A stretch of DNA of 46,930 nucleotides from Mangrovimonas sp. TPBH4 (lineage in GTDB: Bacteria > Bacteroidota > Bacteroidia > Flavobacteriales > Flavobacteriaceae). The translations under genes were made by a program, and so were the position numbers. Positions 18,192-26,468 of the stretch are shown in pieces (positions within the stretch are counted from its first letter, which is position 1; every line of letters starts with the position of its first letter). Location of the stretch: positions 1 to 46,930 of the forward strand of contig NZ_LBIO01000060.1 in the NCBI RefSeq assembly GCF_001280505.1. Reading direction: 5' to 3'. The notes beneath the pieces were generated by a model that had not been told where the DNA came from, made no database searches, and worked only from the letters and a program-made list of their open reading frames with translations.

Positions 18192-19598
18192 TTATCTCCA
18201 GTAAAAATTTTCCTTTTGACCATTTTTGTTGATAATCTCGAACTTCAACGGATCGCCATTTGAATTTTCAGTAATAATTTTTTTTGCTTCGTCAATGTCT
18301 CTCACTTTAATATCGTTTATGGCCGTTATGATGCTGCCTTCTTCAATGCCATTCTTTTTCCAATATCTAGCATAAGTAGTATTCAAAGCTGAAATTTTTA
18401 TTCCACTATTGATACGGTATTTTTTCAAGTCCGAAGAGTTTGCATTTTTCACCTGTCCAACGATGGGTAAGGTTAAAGTAGAATTTTTCATCAAAGTAAC
18501 GGGAAGCACTTTGGTTTCGTCACCTCTTAATAAAGTAACATTAACAATATCATTTGGTCGTTTGGTAGTTAAATAGCCTTTAAGATCCGCAAACTTCGAA
18601 ATTTTGATATGGTCTAATTTCTTGATCACGTCTCCTTCTTTAATACCGGCCAAATCGGCTCCTGTGTCTTCTTCAATGCCGTTTACGTAAAACCCTTCAG
18701 AGGTATCCACTCCAAAATGTTCAGCGGATTCGCTGTTAAGGGAAATACCTGTAACTCCCAAGATACCGGTTTGTACATCCCCAAATTCCATAATGTCCTC
18801 CACCACTTTTCGGGCTATATTACTAGGAACCGCGAAGGAATATCCAATATAGGAACCGGTTTGCGAGGAAATGGCAGTATTGATCCCAATAAGGTCACCA
18901 TTGGCATTTACCAGGGCTCCACCGGAGTTTCCCGGGTTAACGGCCGCATCTGTTTGGATAAAGGATTGCATGTTTCTGCCAGACAAATCCCTAGCTTTGG
19001 CACTAATGATTCCTGCGGTAACAGTTGAGGTTAGGTTGAATGGGTTCCCTACGGCCAATACCCATTCTCCGATTTTAGCTTGGTCTGAATCACCAAATGA
19101 AATGTATGGCAATTCTTCTTCTGCATCAATTTTCAACAGGGCAATATCGGTTTTTTCATCACTACCGATAAGCTGTGCATCATAAATTTTATTGTCATTC
19201 AGTGTAATTGAAATTTCTCTAGCTCCATTAATCACATGGTTGTTGGTAATAATATAGCCATCCGGGGAAATTATCACTCCGCTACCGGTTCCTACCTGTG
19301 CTCTTTGAGATGGTCTTCCAAAGAAAAAATCTTCAAAACTGTTTTGCCCAGTAATTATAGCGGTGTTTTTTACGTGGACCACAGAATGTACCGTTTTTTC
19401 GGCAGCCGAAACAAAATTGGGCGCATTTACAGCATTGGCAATATTGGAAACGTTCTGGACGGTTGGAAAATATGTAGATTCGCTAACCGTCGTAGGAGAT
19501 TGGAAAGCAGTGTTTTGATCGAAATACAATTTGTAGGCAGACAGTGTAATGACTCCACCTAATACGGAAACTAAAACTAAAGACAGTAATTTTTTCAT
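18192..19598 (-). CDS. DegP/DegQ-type (HtrA) periplasmic serine protease
   Basis: A 468-residue S1C protease and chaperone that degrades misfolded envelope proteins. Seen: signal or anchor segment 1-22, a trypsin-like domain with His121 (TNNHV), Asp151 (TDIALL) and Ser225 (NPGNSGG), then two PDZ domains (about 275-370, starting GILGVTGISL, and about 375-465). Length is normal for DegP/DegQ. The gene is divergent from dapF across 159 bases holding an array of TTTAACG repeats (CGTTAAA in this orientation). No consensus -7 element is evident on this side, so the array may matter for its control. Ordinary DegP versus DegQ naming cannot be settled. Confidence 0.93.
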   Translation of the reverse strand: MKKLLSLVLVSVLGGVITLSAYKLYFDQNTAFQSPTTVSESTYFPTVQNVSNIANAVNAPNFVSAAEKTVHSVVHVKNTAIITGQNSFEDFFFGRPSQRAQVGTGSGVIISPDGYIITNNHVINGAREISITLNDNKIYDAQLIGSDEKTDIALLKIDAEEELPYISFGDSDQAKIGEWVLAVGNPFNLTSTVTAGIISAKARDLSGRNMQSFIQTDAAVNPGNSGGALVNANGDLIGINTAISSQTGSYIGYSFAVPSNIARKVVEDIMEFGDVQTGILGVTGISLNSESAEHFGVDTSEGFYVNGIEEDTGADLAGIKEGDVIKKLDHIKISKFADLKGYLTTKRPNDIVNVTLLRGDETKVLPVTLMKNSTLTLPIVGQVKNANSSDLKKYRINSGIKISALNTTYARYWKKNGIEEGSIITAINDIKVRDIDEAKKIITENSNGDPLKFEIINKNGQKENFYWR

Positions 19599-19634
19599 AG
19601 TTTATTAGGATTTTAAGGTTACTATATTGAATAA

Positions 19635-19730
19635 TTTAACGTTTAAAATTACTTTTTTATTGAATGGGTAATTTCTATTTAACGCTTTTTAACGTTGGTT
19701 TTAACGCCTATTTAACAACGGGATTTAACG
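19635..19730. repeat. Helically phased TTTAACG heptamer array
   Basis: Exact TTTAACG at 19635, 19678, 19688, 19700 and 19724, plus TTTAACA at 19711. The last five start 10, 12, 11 and 13 bases apart, close to one DNA turn each. The array sits between the divergent protease gene and dapF, directly upstream of the dapF -7 element. Confidence 0.7.
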
Positions 19731-19741
19731 TCGATTATTCC

Positions 19742-19749
19742 TATATTTG
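19742..19749 (+). promoter_or_regulatory. -7 promoter element (TATATTTG) of dapF
   Basis: Perfect TAnnTTTG ending eight bases before the dapF ATG at 19758, which implies a nearly leaderless transcript. Confidence 0.65.
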
Positions 19750-19757
19750 TGCCCAAT

Positions 19758-20537
19758 ATGAAACTTACTTTTTATAAATATCAAGGAACAGGGAACGATT
19801 TTGTGATGATTGATAATCGTCAAGAAATCTTCGACAAAAATGATACCAAACAAGTTGCTTTTTTGTGTGACAGACGTTTTGGCATTGGGGCTGACGGTTT
19901 AATCTTATTGGAAAACCACCCAGAATACGATTTCAAAATGGTGTATTACAATGCCGATGGCAACGAAAGTTCAATGTGTGGTAACGGAGGAAGATGCTTG
20001 GTAGCTTTTGCAAAACACCTGGGCGTAATTGAAAATAAGGCAACTTTTGAAGCTGTGGATGGGCTTCACCATGCAACGGTAGACAACAATATTGTGCATC
20101 TTCAAATGCAGGATGTGGACTTGGTTGAACAGCACGACTCGCATGTGTTCTTAAATACAGGATCTCCTCACCATGTGGAATTCAATAGTAATTTGGATGA
20201 CATGGATGTTAAAACCGAAGGCGCTAAAATCCGTTATAGTGATTTGTATGGAAAACCGGGAAGCAATATTAATTTTGTAAATAAAATTGAAGATGGCTTT
20301 TTTGCGGTGAGGACTTATGAAAGAGGTGTGGAAGATGAAACTTTATCCTGCGGAACTGGTGTGACAGCAGTAGCAATTGCTATGCACCACACGGGAGAGA
20401 CCGATAGGGATACTATAGCATTACAAGTGCAAGGAGGGCAGTTACAGGTGTCTTTTGAAGTTGAAAATGGCCATTACAAAAATGTTTGGCTTATTGGGCC
20501 GGCAACATTTGTATTTAAAGGTGAAATTGAATGTTAA
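19758..20537 (+). CDS. dapF: Diaminopimelate epimerase
   Basis: Cytoplasmic epimerase converting LL- to meso-diaminopimelate for lysine and peptidoglycan. 259 residues from ATG 19758 (MKLTFYKYQGTGNDF, the family start); a GTG at 19749 in frame overlaps the promoter element and is rejected. The two catalytic cysteines are Cys74 in MCGNGGRC and Cys198 in LSCGTGVTAV. The last seven bases overlap the following acetyltransferase gene, and mltG follows that directly, so dapF heads an envelope operon. The upstream TTTAACG array may control it. Confidence 0.98.
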   Translation: MKLTFYKYQGTGNDFVMIDNRQEIFDKNDTKQVAFLCDRRFGIGADGLILLENHPEYDFKMVYYNADGNESSMCGNGGRCLVAFAKHLGVIENKATFEAVDGLHHATVDNNIVHLQMQDVDLVEQHDSHVFLNTGSPHHVEFNSNLDDMDVKTEGAKIRYSDLYGKPGSNINFVNKIEDGFFAVRTYERGVEDETLSCGTGVTAVAIAMHHTGETDRDTIALQVQGGQLQVSFEVENGHYKNVWLIGPATFVFKGEIEC

Positions 20538-21055
20538 CACTCAAAGGGGGACATATTTATTTGAGAGCATTGGAGCCGGAAGATCTGGAATTTGTCCATG
20601 CTATTGAAAATGATGAATCCGTTTGGGAAATTAGCAATACCATAACCCCGTATTCCAAATTCGTGATTAAACAATATTTGGAAAATGCCCACAAGGATAT
20701 TTTTGAAGTTAAACAGCTTCGCTTGGCAATATGCAACGCAAAGAATGCGCCAATTGGTTTGATTGATATTTTTGATTTCGATTTTAAAAACAGAAGGGCC
20801 GGAATTGGAATTCTAATAAAAGATGAAGTCAATCGCGGTGTGGGTTATGGGAATGAAGCTCTTGAACTTCTCATTGGCTATTGCGATACCTACCTTAACC
20901 TACACCAACTGTATTGTAATATATCTGAAGAGAATGAAGCCAGTATAAAGCTCTTTGAGAACAATGGCTTTCAAAAAGTTGGGCTTAAAAAAGATTGGAA
21001 CATTGTAGGAGGTTCCTTCAAAAACGAATATTTATTTCAACGTATATCTAATTAA
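20531..21055 (+). CDS. GNAT family N-acetyltransferase (RimJ/SpeG-like)
   Basis: A 174-residue acetyltransferase. The N-terminus (GGHIYLRALEPEDLEFVHAI) and the acetyl-CoA-binding segment RGVGYGNEALELLIGYC, followed by NEASIKLFENNGFQKVG, are typical of the RimJ/RimL and SpeG branch. The substrate (protein N-terminus, polyamine, amino acid) cannot be told. It overlaps dapF by seven bases and its TAA is immediately followed by the ATG of mltG, so the three are co-translated or coupled. Confidence 0.88.
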   Translation: MLTLKGGHIYLRALEPEDLEFVHAIENDESVWEISNTITPYSKFVIKQYLENAHKDIFEVKQLRLAICNAKNAPIGLIDIFDFDFKNRRAGIGILIKDEVNRGVGYGNEALELLIGYCDTYLNLHQLYCNISEENEASIKLFENNGFQKVGLKKDWNIVGGSFKNEYLFQRISN

Positions 21056-22099
21056 ATGTACTTTAAAAAAATACTATTGGCCATTGCTCTTATAGGTTTG
21101 GCTATCGCCGCATTTATTGCATATTATATTTATGGCGCCATGTTTAAGCCTAATACAAGTTTTAATAATGATCAGGCTTTTGTGTATATCCCATCAGGGG
21201 CTACCTATCAAGAAGTAAGGGAGCAATTGGAACCCTTGTTGTTGGATATAGATAAATTTGATGCGCTTGCCAATCGAAAAAAGTATACTACCAATATCAA
21301 AGCTGGAAAGTATGCCATCAAAAAGGGAATGAGCAACAACGATATTATTAATTCCATTCGAAGCAATAACATTCCAATAAAATTGTCCTTTAACAATCAA
21401 GAGAGTTTAGCAAAATTGGCGGGCAGAATTGCTGTTCAAATTGAAGCGGATAGTCTGGCATTGTTAAATGAAATGACTTCAGAAGGGTTTTTGCAGAAAA
21501 ATGGATTTTCAGAAAAAACCGCTTTAGGGATGTACATTCCAAACAGCTATGAGTTTTTTTGGAATACTTCGTCTGAGCAATTTTGCGAACGTATGGCTAA
21601 GGAGTACGATCGTTTTTGGAATGACAACAGAAGGGCTAAGGCTAAAGAAATTGGTTTAAGCCAAGATGAGGTGATGACTCTTGCCTCTATTGTTCATGAA
21701 GAATCCAAACAAGCAAGCGAGCAACCCAGAATTGCGGGGGTTTACATGAACAGAATCAAAATAGGAATGCCACTTCAAGCGGATCCAACCCTAAAATATG
21801 CGGCTTATCAATTGCCAGAATATCAGGGCACAGTTATCAAGCGTGTTTTAAACGTGCATAAAGAAATTGAATCCCCATACAACACCTATAAATATGCAGG
21901 ACTACCACCTGGACTTATTGCCATGCCAGATATTTCGGCTATTGATGCTGTGTTGAATTATGAAAAGCATAACTATCTTTATTTTGCGGCAGATGCAAAG
22001 CGATTGGGATTCCATAAATTTGCAAAAACCCTGAGACAGCACAATATTAATGCCAGGGAATACCAAAGCTATTTGTCTTCTCAAGGAATAAGACGATAG
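21056..22099 (+). CDS. mltG: Endolytic murein transglycosylase MltG
   Basis: Inner-membrane enzyme that cuts nascent glycan strands and sets their length. 347 residues: one N-terminal membrane helix (about 5-27), a LysM-like region, then the YceG catalytic domain with SIVHEES at 211-217 (the catalytic Glu lies in this stretch) and the signature YMNRI, LQADPTLKYA and SPYNTYKYAGLPPGLI. Its start follows the previous stop with no gap. Its partner in the operon, dapF, makes the diaminopimelate used in the same wall. Confidence 0.95.
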   Translation: MYFKKILLAIALIGLAIAAFIAYYIYGAMFKPNTSFNNDQAFVYIPSGATYQEVREQLEPLLLDIDKFDALANRKKYTTNIKAGKYAIKKGMSNNDIINSIRSNNIPIKLSFNNQESLAKLAGRIAVQIEADSLALLNEMTSEGFLQKNGFSEKTALGMYIPNSYEFFWNTSSEQFCERMAKEYDRFWNDNRRAKAKEIGLSQDEVMTLASIVHEESKQASEQPRIAGVYMNRIKIGMPLQADPTLKYAAYQLPEYQGTVIKRVLNVHKEIESPYNTYKYAGLPPGLIAMPDISAIDAVLNYEKHNYLYFAADAKRLGFHKFAKTLRQHNINAREYQSYLSSQGIRR

Positions 22100-22101
22100 G
22101 G

Positions 22102-23013
22102 GTGAAGCGGTGGCTCACTCAAATAATATTGTTTTGTTTTGCGATTACTGCCACCTATGCCCAAACAGGGATAGACCAGTTCCTGAAACCCAGTGACACT
22201 CTCAACCTTAAAAGAAGAAATGCAGTAATCATAACCGAAGCTTCTTTGGCAACTATGGCATTGGTTGGTTTGGATCAACTTTGGTATGCAGATTATCCCC
22301 GCTCTAAATTCCACACTCTAAATGACAACCAAGAATGGTTGCAAATGGATAAGTTGGGGCATGTGTTTACCTCTTACCAAATGGGACGATTGGGGGCAAA
22401 TGTACTGCAATGGAGTGGTGTAAGCGAACGGGATCAATTGGTATACGGAGGTGGCCTAGGTTTTGCTTTTTTAACAGCAGTGGAGGTTTTTGATGGTTTC
22501 TCTGAAGAATGGGGCTTTTCTTGGGGAGATGTCATTGCCAATGCTTCTGGAACCGGATTGTATATTGGCCAAGAGTTGCTTTGGAAAGAACAGCGGATGA
22601 CTTTAAAATATTCGTTCCATCAAACCCATTATGCACCACTTCGACCAGAAATCCTAGGTGATGGATTTTTGGAAGAGGTCCTAAAAGATTACAACGGACA
22701 AACCTATTGGCTTAGTCTCAATTTACATTCGTTTTTTAAGGAAAGTAAAATCCCGAAGTGGTTAAATGTAGCTTTTGGTTATGGAGCTGAAGGAATGCTT
22801 TTTGGGATGGAAAACGAAAATATTGACGAAATAGCTGAAAAAAATAGGCGCCGACAGTATTTTTTTAGCCTCGATGTAGATTTAACCAAAATTAACACAA
22901 ATTCACACTTTTTAAGAACAGTTTTTGACGTTTTTAACCTTATTAAGATACCTTTTCCTACGTTGGAGTTCACCGATAAAAATTGCATAAAGGTCCACGG
23001 AATCTATTTTTAA
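22102..23013 (+). CDS. DUF2279 family exported protein
   Basis: A 303-residue protein starting at GTG 22102, two bases after the mltG stop. A signal peptide (1-20, ending TYAQ) is followed by the DUF2279 pattern: LDQLWYADYPRSKFH, MDKLGHVFTSYQMGRLG with its conserved His, and GFSEEWGFSWGDVIANASG, with Glu and Asp residues that could bind a metal. Family function is unknown. The hydrophobic core segments and position behind mltG suggest an envelope role. No GTG alternative gives a better signal peptide. Confidence 0.83.
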   Translation: MKRWLTQIILFCFAITATYAQTGIDQFLKPSDTLNLKRRNAVIITEASLATMALVGLDQLWYADYPRSKFHTLNDNQEWLQMDKLGHVFTSYQMGRLGANVLQWSGVSERDQLVYGGGLGFAFLTAVEVFDGFSEEWGFSWGDVIANASGTGLYIGQELLWKEQRMTLKYSFHQTHYAPLRPEILGDGFLEEVLKDYNGQTYWLSLNLHSFFKESKIPKWLNVAFGYGAEGMLFGMENENIDEIAEKNRRRQYFFSLDVDLTKINTNSHFLRTVFDVFNLIKIPFPTLEFTDKNCIKVHGIYF

Positions 23014-23054
23014 CGTACTTAAGCGATTAATTTTCAGGGTTTAAAAAAAAGTTA

Positions 23055-23062
23055 TACCTTTG
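23055..23062 (+). promoter_or_regulatory. -7 promoter element (TACCTTTG) of the SLT-like gene
   Basis: Perfect TAnnTTTG, 57 bases before the ATG at 23120, giving this gene its own promoter after the mltG run. Confidence 0.6.
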
Positions 23063-23119
23063 CCCGCTGAAAATTAAAGCCCGTTTTTGGGGAGATAACG
23101 GCTTTGCAAATTAGCTATT

Positions 23120-23794
23120 ATGATAAAAAAGAAAACTAATTTTTTCGTAATCCCTCTTACAATTTTGGCGCTTATTTATGTAGCGCTTTCTTCTAACCAA
23201 GAAGCGGTTGATATGGGAGACTATTCAACCGAAGGTTTAGAACTTGATTTTACAGTTTCTGAGGACATTGCATTTTTGGCCAATGAAACTGAAGAGTCCA
23301 CAAATCCTTTTGTTGAGGAATTCTATTTCCCAAATATAGGAAAAACCTATATAGGATTCAAGGAAGCCATTGGTTTTAAAGAGTCCAGAGGAAATTACTT
23401 TACGGTTAATACTTTAGGCTATCTTGGGAAGTATCAATTTGGAGCTGAAACTCTAAAATTGATAGGAATTTATAACCCAAATCAGTTTTTGTACAACCCA
23501 GAGTTACAGGAAAAAGCCTTTTTGGCCAATGCAGAACGCAATAAGTGGATTTTGCGAAAGGACATTGAACGCTTTGTTGGAACTACAGTTAACGGAATCA
23601 ATGTTACGGAATCCGGTATTTTGGCTGCAGCTCATCTTGCGGGACCTGGAAGTGTGAAAAAATTCCTTAGAAGTTCTGGTGTGCATAATTTTAAGGATGC
23701 CTATGGAACCTCTGTGAAGTATTATATGAAGCGATTCTCAGGTTATGATACTTCAAACATTGTGGCAAACAAAAGAGCCAAAGCTATTTTATAG
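23120..23794 (+). CDS. Lysozyme-like (SLT-fold) peptidoglycan transglycosylase
   Basis: A 224-residue protein with an N-terminal signal anchor (about 7-24). Residues about 78-200 look like a lysozyme-fold domain: GFKESRGNY with the likely catalytic Glu88, LGYLGKYQFGAETLKLIG, and AAAHLAGPGSVKKFL. This arrangement is typical of goose-type or SLT transglycosylases of Bacteroidota. It is probably periplasmic and acts on murein. The gene follows the dapF-mltG-DUF2279 run but has its own promoter element and ends 23 bases from the convergent methyltransferase gene. Confidence 0.78.
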   Translation: MIKKKTNFFVIPLTILALIYVALSSNQEAVDMGDYSTEGLELDFTVSEDIAFLANETEESTNPFVEEFYFPNIGKTYIGFKEAIGFKESRGNYFTVNTLGYLGKYQFGAETLKLIGIYNPNQFLYNPELQEKAFLANAERNKWILRKDIERFVGTTVNGINVTESGILAAAHLAGPGSVKKFLRSSGVHNFKDAYGTSVKYYMKRFSGYDTSNIVANKRAKAIL

Positions 23795-23817
23795 ACTTAA
23801 TGTTTGCTAGGGAAAAC

Positions 23818-24534
23818 CTAGTCTTTGTGAACGATAAAGATTGACGGCCGCTTATGGAAGTTAATCTTTGTTGTTTTCCATTGTTTGGCAGGCATGGTTT
23901 TAATGTACTCTGTTGGCAATGTAAGGTCACAGGCTACACAAATCCTGGTTTGAGGGTGTAGGATCTGGCACAAATCTTCTAAAAGTTTATTGTTTCTATA
24001 GGGGGTCTCTATAAAGATCTGACTTTGATTTTCGTCTTGTGAGCGTCGCTCAAATTTTTTCAAAGCACTTTTTCGCTCTTGTTTGTCGATTGGGAGGTAG
24101 CCATTGAAAGCAAAACTTTGGCCATTCATGCCTGAGCTCATCATAGCTAAAATTATAGATGAAGGACCTACTAAGGGGACAACCTTAATGTTGTTTTGAT
24201 GGGCCAGTTTTACTATTTCTGCCCCTGGATCTGCAACACCTGGACAGCCAGCTTCAGAAAGTAGCCCCATGTTTTTACCCTGCTTGCAGGGATCTAAAAA
24301 ATTCATGATTTCAATGCTCTCAGTGTATTTGTTCAGAACTTGAAGGTGCAACTTTGGTTGAGATTTTTTTGGGCTGACACGTTTTATAAAATGCCTAGCC
24401 GACTTTTCATTTTCTACAATGTAGGAATCGACAAGCTCTATTACTTTTTTTACCGAGATAGGAAGTACTTCTAGAGGAGGATTGTCTCCCAAAAGGGTTG
24501 GGATAAGATATAATTTACCGGTTGCCTGTTCCAT
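23818..24534 (-). CDS. RsmI-like SAM-dependent (tetrapyrrole methylase family) methyltransferase
   Basis: A 238-residue member of the tetrapyrrole methylase superfamily closest to RsmI, which 2'-O-methylates C1402 of 16S rRNA. Visible: KLYLIPTLLGDN at the start, LLSEAGCPGVADPGAEIV (RsmI normally has SDAGTPxISDPG), VVPLVGPSSIILAMMSSG and FIETPYRNNKLLEDL. The changed signature suggests a Bacteroidota paralogue rather than RsmI itself, so the exact nucleotide target is open. It is last in the dnaA-strand run, two bases after the sugar dehydrogenase gene. Confidence 0.82.
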   Translation of the reverse strand: MEQATGKLYLIPTLLGDNPPLEVLPISVKKVIELVDSYIVENEKSARHFIKRVSPKKSQPKLHLQVLNKYTESIEIMNFLDPCKQGKNMGLLSEAGCPGVADPGAEIVKLAHQNNIKVVPLVGPSSIILAMMSSGMNGQSFAFNGYLPIDKQERKSALKKFERRSQDENQSQIFIETPYRNNKLLEDLCQILHPQTRICVACDLTLPTEYIKTMPAKQWKTTKINFHKRPSIFIVHKD

Positions 24535-24536
24535 GT

Positions 24537-25940
24537 TTAATCAACAATTATTTTTTTTATGCTCCTTGAGCCATTTGTTTTTTTCAATTCCAATAAATAC
24601 ACACCAGAAGCATAGCTTTCTGAAGAGAAAGTGATTTTGGAGCTTTCAAAATTAGTGATAGATTTTAAGAATCTCCCCTGAATGTTATAAAGATTTATTT
24701 CATTTAGAGAAGCGCTGTTGATTAGGTCTATTGTTATAGTATTATTGTGCGAGTTAGTATATATTTTAATATCCTTTATTTGTGATTCTGAAGTGCTCAA
24801 ACTATTGGTCGTGATTTTATAAACGGTTCCTGAGGTTAATCCAGCTATATACAATTCACCATTTACATCTTCACCGAAACAACTCCATTCGTTGTTTAAA
24901 TATGGCGAAGTGAAAGTCATTGTCCATTCATTGGCATCAGGTTCTAGATATCCAATTTCATTGCTGCAAAAATCTGCAAAGAAATAGAGGCCTTCTAATG
25001 CCGATTGTTCATTGCCTCGATACCTATAGCCACCCGTAATAGAGCACTTGGTTGGACCTCCATTTCCGCTGTGAGCATACACGCCAACTGGGAAGGTTAA
25101 AGTGCTGTCATCAGGGCAATCCGTGGAATTGTATGCGTTATTTCCCTCGTAACATCTCCAGCCATAGTTCAAGCCATCAGCGGATACTGAAGGGCTTACC
25201 ATATTGATTTCCTCATAGAGGTTTTGTCCTACATCGGCAATCCATAGGTCATCAGTATCTTTGTCAAAAGAAAATTTCCAAGGGTTTCTCAGGCCATAGG
25301 CCCATATTTCATCTAGGGCATTTGGATTGGAAATAAAGGGATTGTCGCTAGGGATGCCGTAGTTGTTAGCTCCGGAAGGGGTGTCAACATCTATTCTGAG
25401 TAATTTTCCTAAAAGTGTGCTAAGGTCCTGTGCTCTGTCTTCCGGATCGCCAAAATTTCCACCATCTCCCGTAGCGATATATAGATACCCGTCTGTTCCA
25501 AAGGCAAGGTCACCTCCGTTATGGTTGTTATAAGGTTGTGTAATGTTTAAAAGAATTAATTCGGAATCAGGGTCGGCGGTATTGATATCGCTTCTTTCAA
25601 ATCTTGAAATGACTGTGTTTTGACTATTGTTGATATAATTCACATAAAAATACCCATTGGAGGCATAGTTTGGATGGAACGCTAATCCTAGTAGACCTTG
25701 TTCGCTTGCCCCATCATATACAATGGAAGAAATATCCAAAAAAGGAGATGAGTTTAAAACCCCTTCCGAATTTATAATTTGAATGGTTCCCTCCTGTTCC
25801 ACAACAAATAGTCTATCGTCGCCAGCGTGTTTTATGTTTACAGGATTAACTAATCCAGTGGCAAATGCTTCAATATTGATGTCTTGGGAAAAAGCGTTGT
25901 AAAAACAAAAGACCAATAGGGTAGTAAGAAAATTTCTCAT
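24537..25940 (-). CDS. Secreted PQQ-dependent sugar dehydrogenase (GSDH/Hhip-type propeller) with T9SS type A sorting domain
   Basis: A 467-residue protein with a signal peptide (1-18, ending AFSQ) and a six-bladed soluble glucose-dehydrogenase-like propeller (about 20-375), with HAGDDRLFVVEQEG, LLGLAFHPNYASNG, NNHNGGDLAFGTDGYLYIAT, GLRNPWKFSFD and YGWRCYEGNN. A C-terminal domain of about 80 residues (starting DIKIYTNSHNNTI, with LYNIQGRFLKS and YASGVYLLEL) is a type A T9SS sorting signal, so the enzyme is exported across the outer membrane. It would oxidise sugars or related alcohols with PQQ; the substrate is unknown. It sits between the phosphatase and the RsmI-like gene. Confidence 0.9.
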   Translation of the reverse strand: MRNFLTTLLVFCFYNAFSQDINIEAFATGLVNPVNIKHAGDDRLFVVEQEGTIQIINSEGVLNSSPFLDISSIVYDGASEQGLLGLAFHPNYASNGYFYVNYINNSQNTVISRFERSDINTADPDSELILLNITQPYNNHNGGDLAFGTDGYLYIATGDGGNFGDPEDRAQDLSTLLGKLLRIDVDTPSGANNYGIPSDNPFISNPNALDEIWAYGLRNPWKFSFDKDTDDLWIADVGQNLYEEINMVSPSVSADGLNYGWRCYEGNNAYNSTDCPDDSTLTFPVGVYAHSGNGGPTKCSITGGYRYRGNEQSALEGLYFFADFCSNEIGYLEPDANEWTMTFTSPYLNNEWSCFGEDVNGELYIAGLTSGTVYKITTNSLSTSESQIKDIKIYTNSHNNTITIDLINSASLNEINLYNIQGRFLKSITNFESSKITFSSESYASGVYLLELKKTNGSRSIKKIIVD

Positions 25941-26003
25941 TTTGATATGTTAGAATGCTTAGAAACAACAAAATACAAAAATGAGTTAAAATATGTGGGG
26001 GAA

Positions 26004-26465
26004 TTAAGAAGTAAGTTCTTTGACAATCTTTTGACAAACAGCATCTAGAAGTGTGTAAACATGCTCAAAATCACCCATATCACCGTAATAGGGGTCTGGG
26101 ACATCTTTGTTTGCAAAATTAGTATCTACATCTAATATTTTTTGAACCTTGACAATGTCCTTTTGGTTGCGGGCTAATTTGATAATGTTGTTGTAATTGG
26201 ATTGATCCATGGCATAAATGATATCGAAAGTGTCAAAATCATTTATATTGAATTGTCGTCCCGCTTGATGTGAAATGTCAATGCCATGTTGTCTGGCAAC
26301 TGCAATGGATCTTCTGTCTGGTTGTTCACCAATGTGATAATTGGAAGTTCCTGCGGAGTCTACATAAAACAATTCATCTGAAAGTTTGGATTCTAAAATG
26401 CCATGAGCCAAAGGCGAACGGCAAATGTTTCCTAAACAAACCATCAAAATCCTTGTCATTGCCAT
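26004..26465 (-). CDS. Low-molecular-weight protein tyrosine phosphatase
   Basis: A 153-residue cytoplasmic phosphatase. The P-loop CLGNICRS has nucleophile Cys10 and Arg16 (C-X5-R), and the general acid is Asp124 in PDPYYGD. Length is normal. It starts three bases after the dnaA stop on the same strand, so it is read from the dnaA promoter. Relatives (Wzb, Ptp) control polysaccharide export by dephosphorylating tyrosine kinases, but no such kinase is in the window. A start two codons later (MTRILMVCLG) is equally plausible. Confidence 0.95.
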   Translation of the reverse strand: MAMTRILMVCLGNICRSPLAHGILESKLSDELFYVDSAGTSNYHIGEQPDRRSIAVARQHGIDISHQAGRQFNINDFDTFDIIYAMDQSNYNNIIKLARNQKDIVKVQKILDVDTNFANKDVPDPYYGDMGDFEHVYTLLDAVCQKIVKELTS

Positions 26466-26468
26466 TTG

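Noticed and set aside
23807..23821. CTAGG/CCTAG hairpin between convergent genes
   Set aside because: The 5-bp stem overlaps the stop of the RsmI-like gene and lacks a convincing T-run; not called a terminator.
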